A stretch of DNA of 64,000 bases, from the NCBI GenBank assembly GCA_035533475.1, contig DATLTS010000064.1, positions 1 through 64,000 of the forward strand. Reading direction: 5' to 3'. The position numbers were made by a program, and so were the translations under genes. The notes beneath the pieces were generated by a model. It had not been told where the DNA came from and did no database searches. It saw nothing but the letters and a program-made list of their open reading frames with translations. Each line of letters starts with the position of its first letter. Positions within the stretch are counted from its first letter, which is position 1. Shown here in pieces: positions 51,527 to 60,575 of the stretch. The DNA is from Mycobacteriales bacterium. Lineage in GTDB: Bacteria > Actinomycetota > Actinomycetes > DATLTS01.

Positions 51527-53192
51527 GGCGTTCTCGGTCGCCCACCGGGCCGCGGACCTGGCCGACGCCACCGGGGGCGTCCTCGACGTTCTCGTGGTCG
51601 GGCTCGGCGCCACCGGGGCCGGCGTGGCGCTGGACGCGGCCAGCCGCGGCTTCACCGTCGCCGCGGTCGATATGGGTGACCTGGCGAGCGGCACCAGCAG
51701 CAAGTCGAGCAAGCTCATCCACGGCGGCCTGCGCTACCTGGAGAACTACGAGTTCGGCCTGGTCCACGAGGGCGTCACCGAGCGGCAGCTGCTCCAGCGG
51801 CTCGCCCCGCACCTGGTCCGCCCGATGGACTTCGTCTACCCGGTCTGGCCGGACACCGCCCGCCGCCGGCTGCTCGGCATCGGGATGACGACCTACGACG
51901 TGTTCGCCGGGGTGCGCAACGTCCGCCGGCACGACCGGATCACCGCCGAGCAGGCGATCGAGCTCGCACCGGCACTCGAGCGCAGCGGCTGCGCGTACGC
52001 CTACCTGTACGGCGACTGCGCGACCGACGACGCGCGGCTGGTGCTCGCCGTCACCCGCCAGGCCCGCCGGTTCGGGGCGATCGTCCTCACCTACGCGGAG
52101 GTGACCGGCCTGCTCTTCGACGGGGAGCGGATCGTCGGTGCCCAACTCACCGACCGGCTCTCCGGCGAGCGGTGCGAGATCCGGGCCCGCTACGTCGTGA
52201 ACGCCACGGGGGTCTGGGTGGACCGGCTGCTCGGGATGGCCGAGCCGGGTCGGGCGCCGATGGTCCAGCCGAGCAAGGGCGTGCATCTCGTGGTGCCGCG
52301 GGACCGGCTTCCGCTCGACGCGGCCAGCGTCCTGCTCCCCAGCCGGCAGGGGGACGCCCGCTCCATGTTCGCGATCGCCTGGGGCCATCAGACGATCCTC
52401 GGCACGACCGACACCGCCTACGACGGCCCGCTCGACGGGCTCGGGCTCACCGAAGCCGACGTCGAGTACGTGCTCGCCGCCGGCAACGCGGTGTTCGACC
52501 GGGGGCTCGCTCCGGACGACGTCGTCGGCGCCTGGGCGGGGGTGCGCCCGCTGCTGCGCGGCGACGGCAGCGACGCGATGGGCGACCTGTCCCGCCGGCA
52601 CACTCTGCTCGATCCGGGAACCGGCCTGCTCACGATCACCGGCGGGAAGCTCACCACCTACCGGCGAATGGCCCGGGACGTCGTCGACCGGCTGGTCCAC
52701 GCCGACGGCCGCCGGGCCCGATGCCGGACCGAGGAGATCCCGCTCGGACTGTCCCGGCCGTTCGAGCCGTTCCGGGACGAGATCGTGGAGGCCGCCCGCT
52801 CGCTCGGCCTGTCCGAGGCGGTCGGCAAGCTGCTCGTCCGGCAGCAGGGCGAGGCCGCGGCCGACGTCCTGTCCCTGGTGGCCGGCGACGAAGCCGCCGG
52901 CCGTCCCCGAGCCCGGCCGGTCTCGCCGGCGGCCGACCACATCTTCGCCGAGGTCCTCTACGCGGCTCGGGAGGAGGGGGCGGCGACGCTGGACGACGTC
53001 TTCAGCCGGCGGATGCGGCTCTCGCTGCGGGCCCGGGACGCGGCCCTGCCGGCGGCCGCGGAGGCGGCCGGCATCCTGGCCGGCGAGATCGGCCGGGACG
53101 CCGCCTGGGCCGCGGCGCAGGTGGCGAGCTACGCGGCCGCGGTCCGGGCCGAGCGGGGCGTGCTCGGGTTGGCCGCGGACGCGGCCGCCTGA
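51516..53192 (+). CDS. glpD: Glycerol-3-phosphate dehydrogenase (aerobic type)
   Basis: A 558-residue FAD enzyme. LDVLVVGLGATGAGVALDAASRGF is the FAD-binding Rossmann motif, SGTSSKSSKLIHGGLRYLENYEFGLVHEGVTER is the GlpD signature, and GTTDTAYDG, GVRPLL and TITGGKLTTYRRMA follow. It oxidises glycerol 3-phosphate to dihydroxyacetone phosphate and reduces quinone at the membrane. GTG at 51516 overlaps the upstream exonuclease gene. The C-terminal domain (about 420-555) is complete. Confidence 0.95.
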   Translation: MSTRAFSVAHRAADLADATGGVLDVLVVGLGATGAGVALDAASRGFTVAAVDMGDLASGTSSKSSKLIHGGLRYLENYEFGLVHEGVTERQLLQRLAPHLVRPMDFVYPVWPDTARRRLLGIGMTTYDVFAGVRNVRRHDRITAEQAIELAPALERSGCAYAYLYGDCATDDARLVLAVTRQARRFGAIVLTYAEVTGLLFDGERIVGAQLTDRLSGERCEIRARYVVNATGVWVDRLLGMAEPGRAPMVQPSKGVHLVVPRDRLPLDAASVLLPSRQGDARSMFAIAWGHQTILGTTDTAYDGPLDGLGLTEADVEYVLAAGNAVFDRGLAPDDVVGAWAGVRPLLRGDGSDAMGDLSRRHTLLDPGTGLLTITGGKLTTYRRMARDVVDRLVHADGRRARCRTEEIPLGLSRPFEPFRDEIVEAARSLGLSEAVGKLLVRQQGEAAADVLSLVAGDEAAGRPRARPVSPAADHIFAEVLYAAREEGAATLDDVFSRRMRLSLRARDAALPAAAEAAGILAGEIGRDAAWAAAQVASYAAAVRAERGVLGLAADAAA

Positions 53193-53227
53193 ACCGGGCT
53201 ACGCTCCAAGGTGGAAGGGGTGAGCGG

Positions 53228-53440
53228 ATGTCCACGGTGCAACGCCGGGAGAAAGGTCGGCTGCGCCGCCGGCTGGCGCCCTCGTTCGCGGTGTTCGTGA
53301 TTGTCGCCGGCGGGATCTACGTGACGTCCTATGTGGCGCTCGCCGTGCTCCGCCACGTCGTCATGCCGATCCTCGCGGTTGCGGTCGCCGGTTACCTGGC
53401 GGTCCACGTCTACCGCTTCCTCGGCCACCGCGAAGACTGA
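53228..53440 (+). CDS. Small membrane protein
   Basis: A 70-residue protein with a basic N-terminus (RREKGRLRRRLAPS) and two hydrophobic segments (FAVFVIVAGGIYVTSYVALAVL, VVMPILAVAVAGYLAVHVY). The ATG follows AAGGGG. No family recognised. It follows glpD by 35 bases and converges with helY. Confidence 0.6.
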   Translation: MSTVQRREKGRLRRRLAPSFAVFVIVAGGIYVTSYVALAVLRHVVMPILAVAVAGYLAVHVYRFLGHRED

Positions 53441-53443
53441 CGT

Positions 53444-56068
53444 TCAGCCCACCGAGGAGTAGGCCACGACCCCCCGGCGAAGGGCGTCGACACCCTGGCG
53501 GGCCGTCGCGGAGACCGGGCCCTCCGGCGCGGCGTCGCGCACCTGGTCGACCAGGTCGATCGTCTGCTTGGTCCACCGCACGAAATCGCCGGCGGCCAGG
53601 GCGGCGTCGCCCAGCACCTCATCGAGGGAGCTCCCGGACGCCCAGCGGTAGGCCGGCCAGGCGAACCCGGCGTCCGGCTCGCGGAGGAAGGCCAGCTGGT
53701 GCGACGCCTCCGCCTCGGCCAGCTCGACGTGGACCCGGGCCATGACGGCCAGGGTGTCGCGGACCGGTCCCCCCGGTAGCCGCGGTGGCGGTGCGTCGTC
53801 CCGACGCGCCTCGTACACCAACGTGGACGCGACCGCCGCCAGCTCGGCCGCCCCCAGCGAGTCCCACAGCCCGCGGCGCAGGCATTCGGCGACCAGCAGA
53901 TCGCACTCGGCATAGATCCGGGCCAGCATGCGCCCGGCGGGCGTCACGCTGTCCCCGGACAGGTAGCCGAGCTCGTCGAGCAGCGCGCACACCCGGTCGA
54001 AAGTGCGGGCGATGGTGTTCGTCCGGGATTCCACCCGGGCGGCGAGCCTGTCGGTGTCCGTGCGCAACCGCCGGTGCCGCTCGGCCGCCCGGACGTGATC
54101 CTCCCGACCCGGGCAGCGGTGCACCGGATGGGCGCGCAGCCCGGCGCGCAGGCGGTCGACCTCGGGGTCGTCTTCGGCCGCGGACCGGCGGGCTCGGTGC
54201 GGCTCGGCGAAGCCGGCGCTGCGCAGCGACGACGCGAGATCCCGCCGGGAGGCCGGTGAGCGGAGGTTGAAGCCACGCGGGAAACGCAGCCGGCCCAGCG
54301 GTTCCAGCGCATCGGTGACGTCGACGACGCTGAGCCGGCGGACCCGCCGGTCGAGGGTCAGCACGGTCGGCGGGCCGGTCTCGACGACGACCGCGAGGCC
54401 AGCCCGGCGGCCCGACGACATCCGGATCACGTCCCCGACCCGGAGCCGCTCCAAGGTGGCCTCGGCGGCGGCCGGTCGCGCCGAGGCGCCCGCCCGGGCC
54501 GACCGGCGCTCGAGCTCACCGATCCGGTGGCGCAGCTCGGCGTATCCGGGTGCGTCGCCGAGCTCGCAGTGAACCGCCTCGCCGAGCCGGCGCAGGGCAT
54601 CGGAGTTGGCCGCGAGCTGCCGGGCGAGGCCGACGACCGCCCGGTCGGCCTGGAACTGGGCGAACGAGGACTCGAGCAGCTCCCGGGCCCGGGCCCGGCC
54701 GACGGTGCCGACCAGGTTGACCGCCATGTTGTAGGAGGGCCGGAACGACGAGCGCAGCGGGTAGGTCCGGGTCGAGGCGAGCCCGGCGACCTGCCGGGGA
54801 TCGACCCCCGGTGACCAGAGCACGACCGCGTGGCCCTCGACGTCGATCCCCCGGCGCCCGGCTCGACCGGTGAGCTGGGTGTACTCCCCCGGGGTGATCT
54901 CGGCATGGGCCTCGCCGTTCCACTTGGTCAGGCGTTCGAGCACGACGCTGCGCGCCGGCATGTTGATCCCGAGGGACAACGTCTCGGTGGCGAAGACCGC
55001 CCGGACCAGGCCGGCGGCGAACAGCTCCTCCACGACCTGCTTGAAGGTCGGGAGCAGCCCGGCGTGGTGCGCGGCGATCCCCCGTTCCAGCCCGTCCAGC
55101 CATTCCCCGTAGCCGAGGACCGGAAGGTCCTCCGCCGACAGGTCGGCGGTGCGTTCCTCGACGATCCGGCGGATCGTCGTCCGCTCGTCGGCGCCTACCA
55201 ACCGCAGCCCCGCCCGCAGACACTGGCTGACCGCCGCGTCGCAGCCCACCCGGCTGAAGATGAACGTGATCGCCGGAAGCAACCCTTCCGCGTCGAGCCG
55301 TTCGATGACATCGGGCCGGCTCGGTGGGCGCCAGTACCGGTGACGGCGCCGCGGGTCGGCGGATTCGGCCCGGCGCTCCTCCTCCCGGACCAGCCGGACC
55401 AGATCGGGATGGATCTCGGTCTGCGCGTCGTCGGCGAACAGGTCGAGCCGGCGGCGGCCGACCAGCATCGACTGCCACAGCGGGACCGGCCGGTGTTCGT
55501 CGACGACCACCGCGGTATCGCCGCGCACCGTGACCAGCCAGTCGGCGAACTCCTCGGCGTTGCTCACCGTCGCGGACAGCGCGACGAGTTGCACGCTCGT
55601 CGACAGGTGGATGATGACCTCCTCCCAGACGGCGCCGCGGAACCGGTCGGCGAGGTAGTGGACCTCGTCGAGGACGACGTAACCGAGGCCGCGCAACGTG
55701 TCCGACCCGGCGTAGATCATGTTCCGGAGGACTTCCGTCGTCATGACGACCACCGGCGCCTCGGAATTGAGCGAGGTGTCGCCGGTGAGCAGGCCGACCC
55801 GGGCGGGGCCGTGGCGGGCGGCCAGGTCGGAGTACTTCTGGTTGGACAGTGCCTTGATCGGCGTGGTGTAGAAGCACTTGCGGCCGGTGGCGAGGGCGAG
55901 ATGGGTGGCGTACTCGCCGACCACGGTCTTGCCCGCACCGGTCGGAGCCGCGACGAGCACGCTGTGCCCGGCGTCGAGCGCCGCGCAGGCCCGCTGCTGG
56001 AAAGGGTCCAGCGGGAAGGGGAAACTCGCTGCGAATTCCCCGAGGGAGGCGGAGCGGCGGGTGCTCAG
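53444..56068 (-). CDS. helY: DEAD/DEAH-box RNA helicase HelY, Ski2-like
   Basis: An 874-residue helicase. Walker A is APTGAGKTVVGEYA, motif Ib TTEVLRNMIY, motif II LDEVHYLADRFRG, motif III SATVSNAEEFADW, later AAHHAGLLPTFKQ, GINMPARSVVLERL and motif VI TQLTGRAGRRGIDVEG. The C-terminal third is a DSHCT domain ending GVDALRRGVVAYSS. No ATG or GTG precedes the conserved start at suitable distance. A CTG at 56068, overlapping the kinase stop as CTGA, gives the N-terminal length of mycobacterial HelY. A GTG at 56098 is the alternative. It probably unwinds structured RNA. Confidence 0.93.
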   Translation of the reverse strand: MSTRRSASLGEFAASFPFPLDPFQQRACAALDAGHSVLVAAPTGAGKTVVGEYATHLALATGRKCFYTTPIKALSNQKYSDLAARHGPARVGLLTGDTSLNSEAPVVVMTTEVLRNMIYAGSDTLRGLGYVVLDEVHYLADRFRGAVWEEVIIHLSTSVQLVALSATVSNAEEFADWLVTVRGDTAVVVDEHRPVPLWQSMLVGRRRLDLFADDAQTEIHPDLVRLVREEERRAESADPRRRHRYWRPPSRPDVIERLDAEGLLPAITFIFSRVGCDAAVSQCLRAGLRLVGADERTTIRRIVEERTADLSAEDLPVLGYGEWLDGLERGIAAHHAGLLPTFKQVVEELFAAGLVRAVFATETLSLGINMPARSVVLERLTKWNGEAHAEITPGEYTQLTGRAGRRGIDVEGHAVVLWSPGVDPRQVAGLASTRTYPLRSSFRPSYNMAVNLVGTVGRARARELLESSFAQFQADRAVVGLARQLAANSDALRRLGEAVHCELGDAPGYAELRHRIGELERRSARAGASARPAAAEATLERLRVGDVIRMSSGRRAGLAVVVETGPPTVLTLDRRVRRLSVVDVTDALEPLGRLRFPRGFNLRSPASRRDLASSLRSAGFAEPHRARRSAAEDDPEVDRLRAGLRAHPVHRCPGREDHVRAAERHRRLRTDTDRLAARVESRTNTIARTFDRVCALLDELGYLSGDSVTPAGRMLARIYAECDLLVAECLRRGLWDSLGAAELAAVASTLVYEARRDDAPPPRLPGGPVRDTLAVMARVHVELAEAEASHQLAFLREPDAGFAWPAYRWASGSSLDEVLGDAALAAGDFVRWTKQTIDLVDQVRDAAPEGPVSATARQGVDALRRGVVAYSSVG

Positions 56069-56958
56069 ACGAGCACCCGGACCGCAGCCGGCACGCACTC
56101 GCAGGACAGCGGGAGGTCGGCGAAGAACTCGCCGTCGGCGTAGGCGGTGACGTCCGGCGCCTCGAGCGTCACGGTGCGCGCCCGGCGGATGGTGACTGCC
56201 GGGTGCCGGACGTGGGTGCCCTTGTAAACCTTGGGAAAAGTGCGCAGGAACTCCGGCTTCGAGACCGGGCCGAGGATGCACACGTCGAGCAAGCCGTCGT
56301 CGAGCACGGCATCGGGCAGGACCCTCATCCCGGCGCCGTAGGACTGCGCGTTGCCGACCGCGACAAGCATAGCTTCGGTCTCGAGCAACTCGCCGTCGAG
56401 GGTTATCCGGAACGGCAGCGGGCGGAAAACGCGAAGCTCGGCGAGGATCGCCAGGTTGTAGCGCATCCGCCCACGCGGCCAGGACATCCGGTTCGCCCGG
56501 TCGTTGACCCTCGAATCGAACCCGGCCCCCAGGACGCACCCGAACCACTTCCCGGCGCCACGAACCGCGTCGATCGCCCGACCGGGCGACCCGTCCGCCC
56601 GGAGCAACCGGTCGGCGACGACGGCCGCGGCCGCCGCCGGCGCATGCGCCGGAAGCCCCAGGCTGTTGGCGAGATCGTTGCCGGTACCTGCCGGGATGAT
56701 CCCGAGTGGTGTCGCGGTACCGGCCACGGCCTGAAGGGCGAGGTGGACCATGCCGTCGCCACCGAGCGCGACGAGCGCGTCCGCGCCGTCCCGGACCGCT
56801 GAATGCCCGAGCGCCAGCGCCTCCTCGGCGTTGGCCCCGACAAGCACCGTGACCGAAAGCCCGGCCTTCGTCAGCTCTTCAACGACAATGCCCGACAACC
56901 GTTGGGCGCGCCCCTTCCCCGCGGTCGGATTGACCAGCAGGGCCACCGTCCTCGTCAC
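56065..56958 (-). CDS. Diacylglycerol kinase family lipid kinase
   Basis: A 297-residue protein with the DAGK catalytic layout: VALLVNPTAGKGRA (phosphate-binding), ADALVALGGDGMVHLALQAV (GGDGT-type loop, here GGDGM), LGIIPAGTGNDLANSLGLP and CVLGAGFDSRVNDRAN. GGDGM departs from the usual GGDGT but occurs in the family. It may phosphorylate diacylglycerol or another membrane lipid. GTG at 56958 overlaps the upstream stop. Its own stop overlaps the helicase start. Confidence 0.9.
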   Translation of the reverse strand: MTRTVALLVNPTAGKGRAQRLSGIVVEELTKAGLSVTVLVGANAEEALALGHSAVRDGADALVALGGDGMVHLALQAVAGTATPLGIIPAGTGNDLANSLGLPAHAPAAAAAVVADRLLRADGSPGRAIDAVRGAGKWFGCVLGAGFDSRVNDRANRMSWPRGRMRYNLAILAELRVFRPLPFRITLDGELLETEAMLVAVGNAQSYGAGMRVLPDAVLDDGLLDVCILGPVSKPEFLRTFPKVYKGTHVRHPAVTIRRARTVTLEAPDVTAYADGEFFADLPLSCECVPAAVRVLV

Positions 56959-57809
56959 CTGGTCAGGCCGATCGGGTTAGGCACCAGGAAGCCGCCGTCG
57001 TCGACGATCCTCGCCGTCGCCGGGGTCGCCAGCTCGATCAGGCGTTGCGTCCCGGCGTCGCCGAGGACTTCCAGCGGGGGCAGCGCGCACTCGTCGGTGA
57101 TCTGCTCGATCCGCTCGCGGGCCAGTCGCCCCGACTCGGTGAAGCCGCCGTCCGGCCCGAGCCATCCACGCTCGACCATCCGCGCGGTGGCCGCCGCCCA
57201 GTCGTCGTCGTCCCAGCCACGGACCGACTGGAGCAGCTCCCGCGGGGCCAACCCGGCCGCAACGAGCAGCACGTGCGCCGCGGCGCCGTCCACACCGGCC
57301 GCGGTGAGCGCGGCGATGTGGCCGTCGCCGCGGTACTCGCGGAGCAGGCCGGCCGCGTGCCAGAGCCGCAGGTGCGCCGGCTCGGGCCACGGCAGGGCGC
57401 TGGTGGCGGCGTAGAGCGGCCGGCCGGCCGGGGCGGCGCTGTGAGCGGCCCGGGCCGCCAGGTCGGCGGCCTCGTCCAGGGACGGGTCGTCGACCAGGTC
57501 GCCGAGCAGTCGGCGCAGCGCGGCGTCCACCCCGGCCAGCCGCGCGTCGAGGGTGGCCTGCGGATCGGCGTACCCCCAGGCGTCCGGCAGCGCCCGGCGG
57601 ACCATCGCCGGGTGGAACCCGAAGAAGGTGGCGGTGACCAGCTCCGGCCCGGCCGCCCCGAACGGCGCCGCTCGGGCGGCGAAGTAGCCCATCCAGAAGC
57701 CCTTGAGGCCGAGCGCCTTGAGCTGCGCGGCCGGTTCGGGGGCGAAGTAGCACACCGTGTGATACGGCTCGAGCACCCGCCAGACGTCCCGGGCCCAGCT
57801 CGGCTGCAC
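56955..57809 (-). CDS. SCO6745-family protein, MarR-like HTH features
   Basis: A 284-residue protein with the opening ARDVWRVLEPYHTVCYFAPEPAAQLKALGLKGFWMGYFAARAAPFGAAGPELVTATFFGFHPAMVRRALPDAW, the shared segment of the SCO6745 family. A C-terminal winged-helix-like part (DDDDWAAATARMVERGWLGPDGGFTESGRLARERIEQITDE) resembles MarR. Function is unknown. It is embedded between tatC and the lipid kinase at overlaps of one and four bases. Confidence 0.82.
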   Translation of the reverse strand: MQPSWARDVWRVLEPYHTVCYFAPEPAAQLKALGLKGFWMGYFAARAAPFGAAGPELVTATFFGFHPAMVRRALPDAWGYADPQATLDARLAGVDAALRRLLGDLVDDPSLDEAADLAARAAHSAAPAGRPLYAATSALPWPEPAHLRLWHAAGLLREYRGDGHIAALTAAGVDGAAAHVLLVAAGLAPRELLQSVRGWDDDDWAAATARMVERGWLGPDGGFTESGRLARERIEQITDECALPPLEVLGDAGTQRLIELATPATARIVDDGGFLVPNPIGLTR

Positions 57810-58645
57810 TAGACCTCCCCCATTCGCAGTGGCGAGGTCTCATCATCGCCGAGACCGGCATACGGGTGCGCGGCCGCCGTCCGGGCCTTGCCTCGGTCGT
57901 GCACCCGGGCGATGACGACGGCCAGCTCGTAGAGCAGTGCCATCGGAACGGCGAGGCCGAGCATGGTGAGCGGGTCCGGGCTCGGCACGACGACCGCGGC
58001 GAAAGCGGTGACCAGGAAGATCTCCATCCGCCGCCAACTGGAGAGCCGGCGCGCGGACACCAGACCGGCCAGGTTGAGGATGACGATGACAAGGGGCAGC
58101 TCGAAGGCCGCCCCGAAGGCGAGCACCAGGGTGGAGATGAAGGACAGGTAGCGGTCGATGTTCACCAGCGGGGTCACGACGTCACCGCCGAAGCCGAGCA
58201 GCAGCGCGAGCGCCCGACCGGCGACCAGGTAGGCGAACGCCGCGCCACCGGCGAACAGCACGAGCGAGCTACCGACGAAGCCGACCGCCCAGCGCCGCTC
58301 GTTGCGGTGCAGCCCCGGTGTGATGAATGCCCAGAGCTGCCAAAGCCAGATCGGCGCCGAGCCGAGCGCGCCGACGATGAGTGCCACGTGCAGGGCGACG
58401 CTGAAGCTGCCCACCGGGCTGGTGATGACCAGCGTGCAGTGCCCCCCGATGACGTGGGACTGCTTCGTGGCACAGAACGGCCGCTCCAACCAGCGCAGGA
58501 TCGGCCGGAAGTACACGAACCCAGCGACGGCGACGGCGGCGAACGCGATCGCCGACTTCACCAGCCGGGCGCGGAGCTCCTGAAGATGCTCGACGAGGGT
58601 CATCCGGCCCTCGGGATCCCGCGGCCGGCGGGGCGCGGTGCGCAT
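57809..58645 (-). CDS. tatC: Sec-independent (twin-arginine) translocase subunit TatC
   Basis: A 278-residue protein with six transmembrane helices. MTLVEHLQELRARL is the conserved N-terminal helix, SPVGSFSVALHVALIVGALGSAPIWLWQLWAFITPGLHRNERR is the core motif with the conserved PGL, and PLVIVILNLAGLVSARRLSSWRRMEIFLVTAFAAVV with PDPLTMLGLAVPMALLYEL completes the family. TatC binds twin-arginine signals. It follows tatA after 12 bases and couples with the SCO6745-family gene. Confidence 0.96.
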   Translation of the reverse strand: MRTAPRRPRDPEGRMTLVEHLQELRARLVKSAIAFAAVAVAGFVYFRPILRWLERPFCATKQSHVIGGHCTLVITSPVGSFSVALHVALIVGALGSAPIWLWQLWAFITPGLHRNERRWAVGFVGSSLVLFAGGAAFAYLVAGRALALLLGFGGDVVTPLVNIDRYLSFISTLVLAFGAAFELPLVIVILNLAGLVSARRLSSWRRMEIFLVTAFAAVVVPSPDPLTMLGLAVPMALLYELAVVIARVHDRGKARTAAAHPYAGLGDDETSPLRMGEV

Positions 58646-58657
58646 CCGGGCCCGGGG

Positions 58658-58933
58658 CTACGGGGAGCTCGGTGCGCCGCTCATCGGGGGCGCCTCCACC
58701 GGGGCGGCCGGTGCCGGCGGGACTGCCGGCGGCGCGGGCGGGCTGGCCGCCAGTTGCTGCGGGGGGGCGGGCTCCGCGTCGTCGTCGGTGAGCCCCTTGA
58801 CCTCGGACTTGAAGATTCGCAACGAGCGACCGAGCGCCCGGGCGCCCTCGGGCAGCCGACGCGATCCGAACAGAAGCAGCACGACGACCAGAAGGATGAT
58901 CAGGTGCCAACCTTCGAACAGGTCGCGAACCAT
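58658..58933 (-). CDS. tatA: Twin-arginine translocase subunit TatA
   Basis: A 91-residue protein: one transmembrane helix ([36 protein letters not shown], with the FG hinge) and an amphipathic helix, then an acidic/proline-alanine tail. It forms the Tat pore with TatC. Directly upstream of tatC on the same strand, overlapping by one base the gene encoding a small membrane protein. Confidence 0.95.
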   Translation of the reverse strand: MVRDLFEGWHLIILLVVVLLLFGSRRLPEGARALGRSLRIFKSEVKGLTDDDAEPAPPQQLAASPPAPPAVPPAPAAPVEAPPMSGAPSSP

Positions 58934-59178
58934 CAGGACATCCCTTCGGGGTGGACTCGCCCCCCCGAGGATACGCCGCGCCCCGGCCGGGCGTGGGTAT
59001 CGATGACCTCCGGGGGAAGCCGTTCCGGCAGGTCGGTCAGTTCGGCGCCGAGCCGGTCGGCGGCCGAGGCCACCTCACCGGCGAGGACGCGGACCTGGCG
59101 GTAGAGCCGGACGGCGAGCCCGCCGAGCACGGCAAGCCCGGCAACAGCGAGCCCGATGTCGATCGCGATCCACGGCAC
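58933..59178 (-). CDS. Small membrane protein upstream of tatA
   Basis: An 81-residue protein: hydrophobic helix ([23 protein letters not shown]) followed by a heptad-like helix ([27 protein letters not shown]). No family. It overlaps the tatA start by one base and is always likely to be co-transcribed. It is not a second TatA because the FG hinge and amphipathic helix are missing. Confidence 0.6.
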   Translation of the reverse strand: MPWIAIDIGLAVAGLAVLGGLAVRLYRQVRVLAGEVASAADRLGAELTDLPERLPPEVIDTHARPGRGVSSGGRVHPEGMS

Positions 59179-59200
59179 GGGGCCACGCTAGCGCCACGGT

Positions 59201-59533
59201 TCAGCGGCGGCCCGCCGGCGTGACCAGCGCGGCCAGGCGGTCGTCGGCGCCGAGCTGTAGGACGAAGTCGAGCAGGTCGTCGTAGCCGAGCACCGGGCCG
59301 CACTTGGGCTCGAGCGCCTCGGCGGGGACTTCCCAGACCTGAGCGCGAACCCCACCGGACATGAGCAGCTGCACGATGTGGTCGTCGGCCGGCTTCTTGA
59401 CCTCGTCCTGGCAGGCCGGGCACTGGAAGCAGTAGAAGGACAGCGGCGCGCTGCTGCACACCCGCAGCGTGATGTCGGCGCTGGTGAGCTCGACCTCGCC
59501 GCAGGTGGGGCAGGAGGCTTTGATAGTGGTCAC
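59201..59533 (-). CDS. Zinc-ribbon hypothetical protein
   Basis: A 110-residue protein: CPTCGEVELTSADITLRVC...YCFQCPACQDEVKK shows paired CxxC motifs (CPTC, CPAC), then PADDHIVQLLMSGGVRAQVWEVPAEALEP and LGYDDLLDFVLQLGADDRLAALV. Function unknown; seen in the actinobacterial paf/tat block. GTG at 59533 gives the start just before the zinc motif; an earlier ATG at 59575 adds 14 residues. Confidence 0.7.
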   Translation of the reverse strand: MTTIKASCPTCGEVELTSADITLRVCSSAPLSFYCFQCPACQDEVKKPADDHIVQLLMSGGVRAQVWEVPAEALEPKCGPVLGYDDLLDFVLQLGADDRLAALVTPAGRR

Positions 59534-59624
59534 GGCCGGGTCCCTTCGCGCCCCCGCATCCGGCGGGATGTTCATGGCTTCGGCAGACCGCGCCAGATCC
59601 TTGACCCGGACATATCGCCGGGCG

Positions 59625-60575
59625 TCACGGCGCGGCGCCGTAGAGCTCGAGCGCGGCCGCCGCCTCCGCCCGCAGCCGCTGCGCCACTTCGGCCGGGGCG
59701 GTGATCCGGGCGGTCGGCCCCAGCCCGAGCACCAGCCGGATCACCCAGCCCGGTTCGGCGGTTCGTAGCCGGATGGCGAGGCCCCCACCTTCTCGCTCCT
59801 CGATCGCGTCGCACGGGTAGTAGTCGGCGACCCAACGGGCCGGCGGATCCAGCTCCAGCTCGACCGCCAGGTCACCGGGAGCCGGTTGGTAGAGCCCCTC
59901 GTCGAGGTCGCGCGACGACGCCTCGGCGGGCACCTCCGCGGCCACCTCGAGGACGGTCAGTCCGTGCACGCGGTCCAAGCGGAACAGCCGGACCGCCTCG
60001 GCGTTGCGGCAGTAGCCCTCGAGGTACGGGCGACCACCGGCCCAGGTCACCCGCATCGGGTCCACGTCCCGTTCGGTGATCTCGTCGCGTCCGGGCACGT
60101 AGTAGGACAGGTGGACCCGCCGCTCGGCCGCGAGCGCAGCCGAGAGCGCGTCGAGGACGGGGGGCTCGTTGTCGACGACGATGGCGAGGCGACCCGCGGC
60201 GTCCGCCGCGTCACCGACCGCCGTCTCCAGCTTCGCCAGCGCCCGGGTCACCGCATCACCGAGCCGTGGGACGTCGACCATGGTGCGCAGCGCGACGATG
60301 AGTGCCAGCGCCTCCTCGGCGGACAGCCGCAACGGCCGGGCCAACGTGTCCGCGTTGGAGAGCGTGACCCGGTCGGCGGAGTACTCGACGGTCATCAGGT
60401 CACCCGGGCTGTGCCCGGGCAGGCCGCAAACGAAGATCAGGTCCAGGTCGGCACGCACCTGCTTCTCGCTGACTGCGAACTCGCGGGCCACATCGCCCAC
60501 CGGGGTGTCGGGATGCGCGAGCAACCACGGGACGAGAGCGAGCAGCCGGGGCAGCCGTTCGGCCGATGTGGTCAC
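59625..60575 (-). CDS. pafC: WYL-domain transcription regulator PafC
   Basis: A 316-residue protein: HTH at LPRLLALVPWLLAHPDTPVGDVAREFAVSEKQVRADLDLIFVCG, WYL domain around SAALAAERRVHLSYYVPGRDEITERDVDPMRVTWAGGRPYLEGYCRNAEAVRLFRLDRVHGL, and a C-terminal WCX region. PafBC senses DNA damage through ssDNA-like ligands and activates repair genes in mycobacteria. GTG at 60575 overlaps pafB by four bases. Confidence 0.93.
   Translation of the reverse strand: MTTSAERLPRLLALVPWLLAHPDTPVGDVAREFAVSEKQVRADLDLIFVCGLPGHSPGDLMTVEYSADRVTLSNADTLARPLRLSAEEALALIVALRTMVDVPRLGDAVTRALAKLETAVGDAADAAGRLAIVVDNEPPVLDALSAALAAERRVHLSYYVPGRDEITERDVDPMRVTWAGGRPYLEGYCRNAEAVRLFRLDRVHGLTVLEVAAEVPAEASSRDLDEGLYQPAPGDLAVELELDPPARWVADYYPCDAIEEREGGGLAIRLRTAEPGWVIRLVLGLGPTARITAPAEVAQRLRAEAAAALELYGAAP

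Noticed and set aside
53444-56548. Extension of HelY to residues upstream of the kinase stop (start at 56548)
   Set aside because: The extra 160 codons are an out-of-frame reading of the lipid kinase gene.
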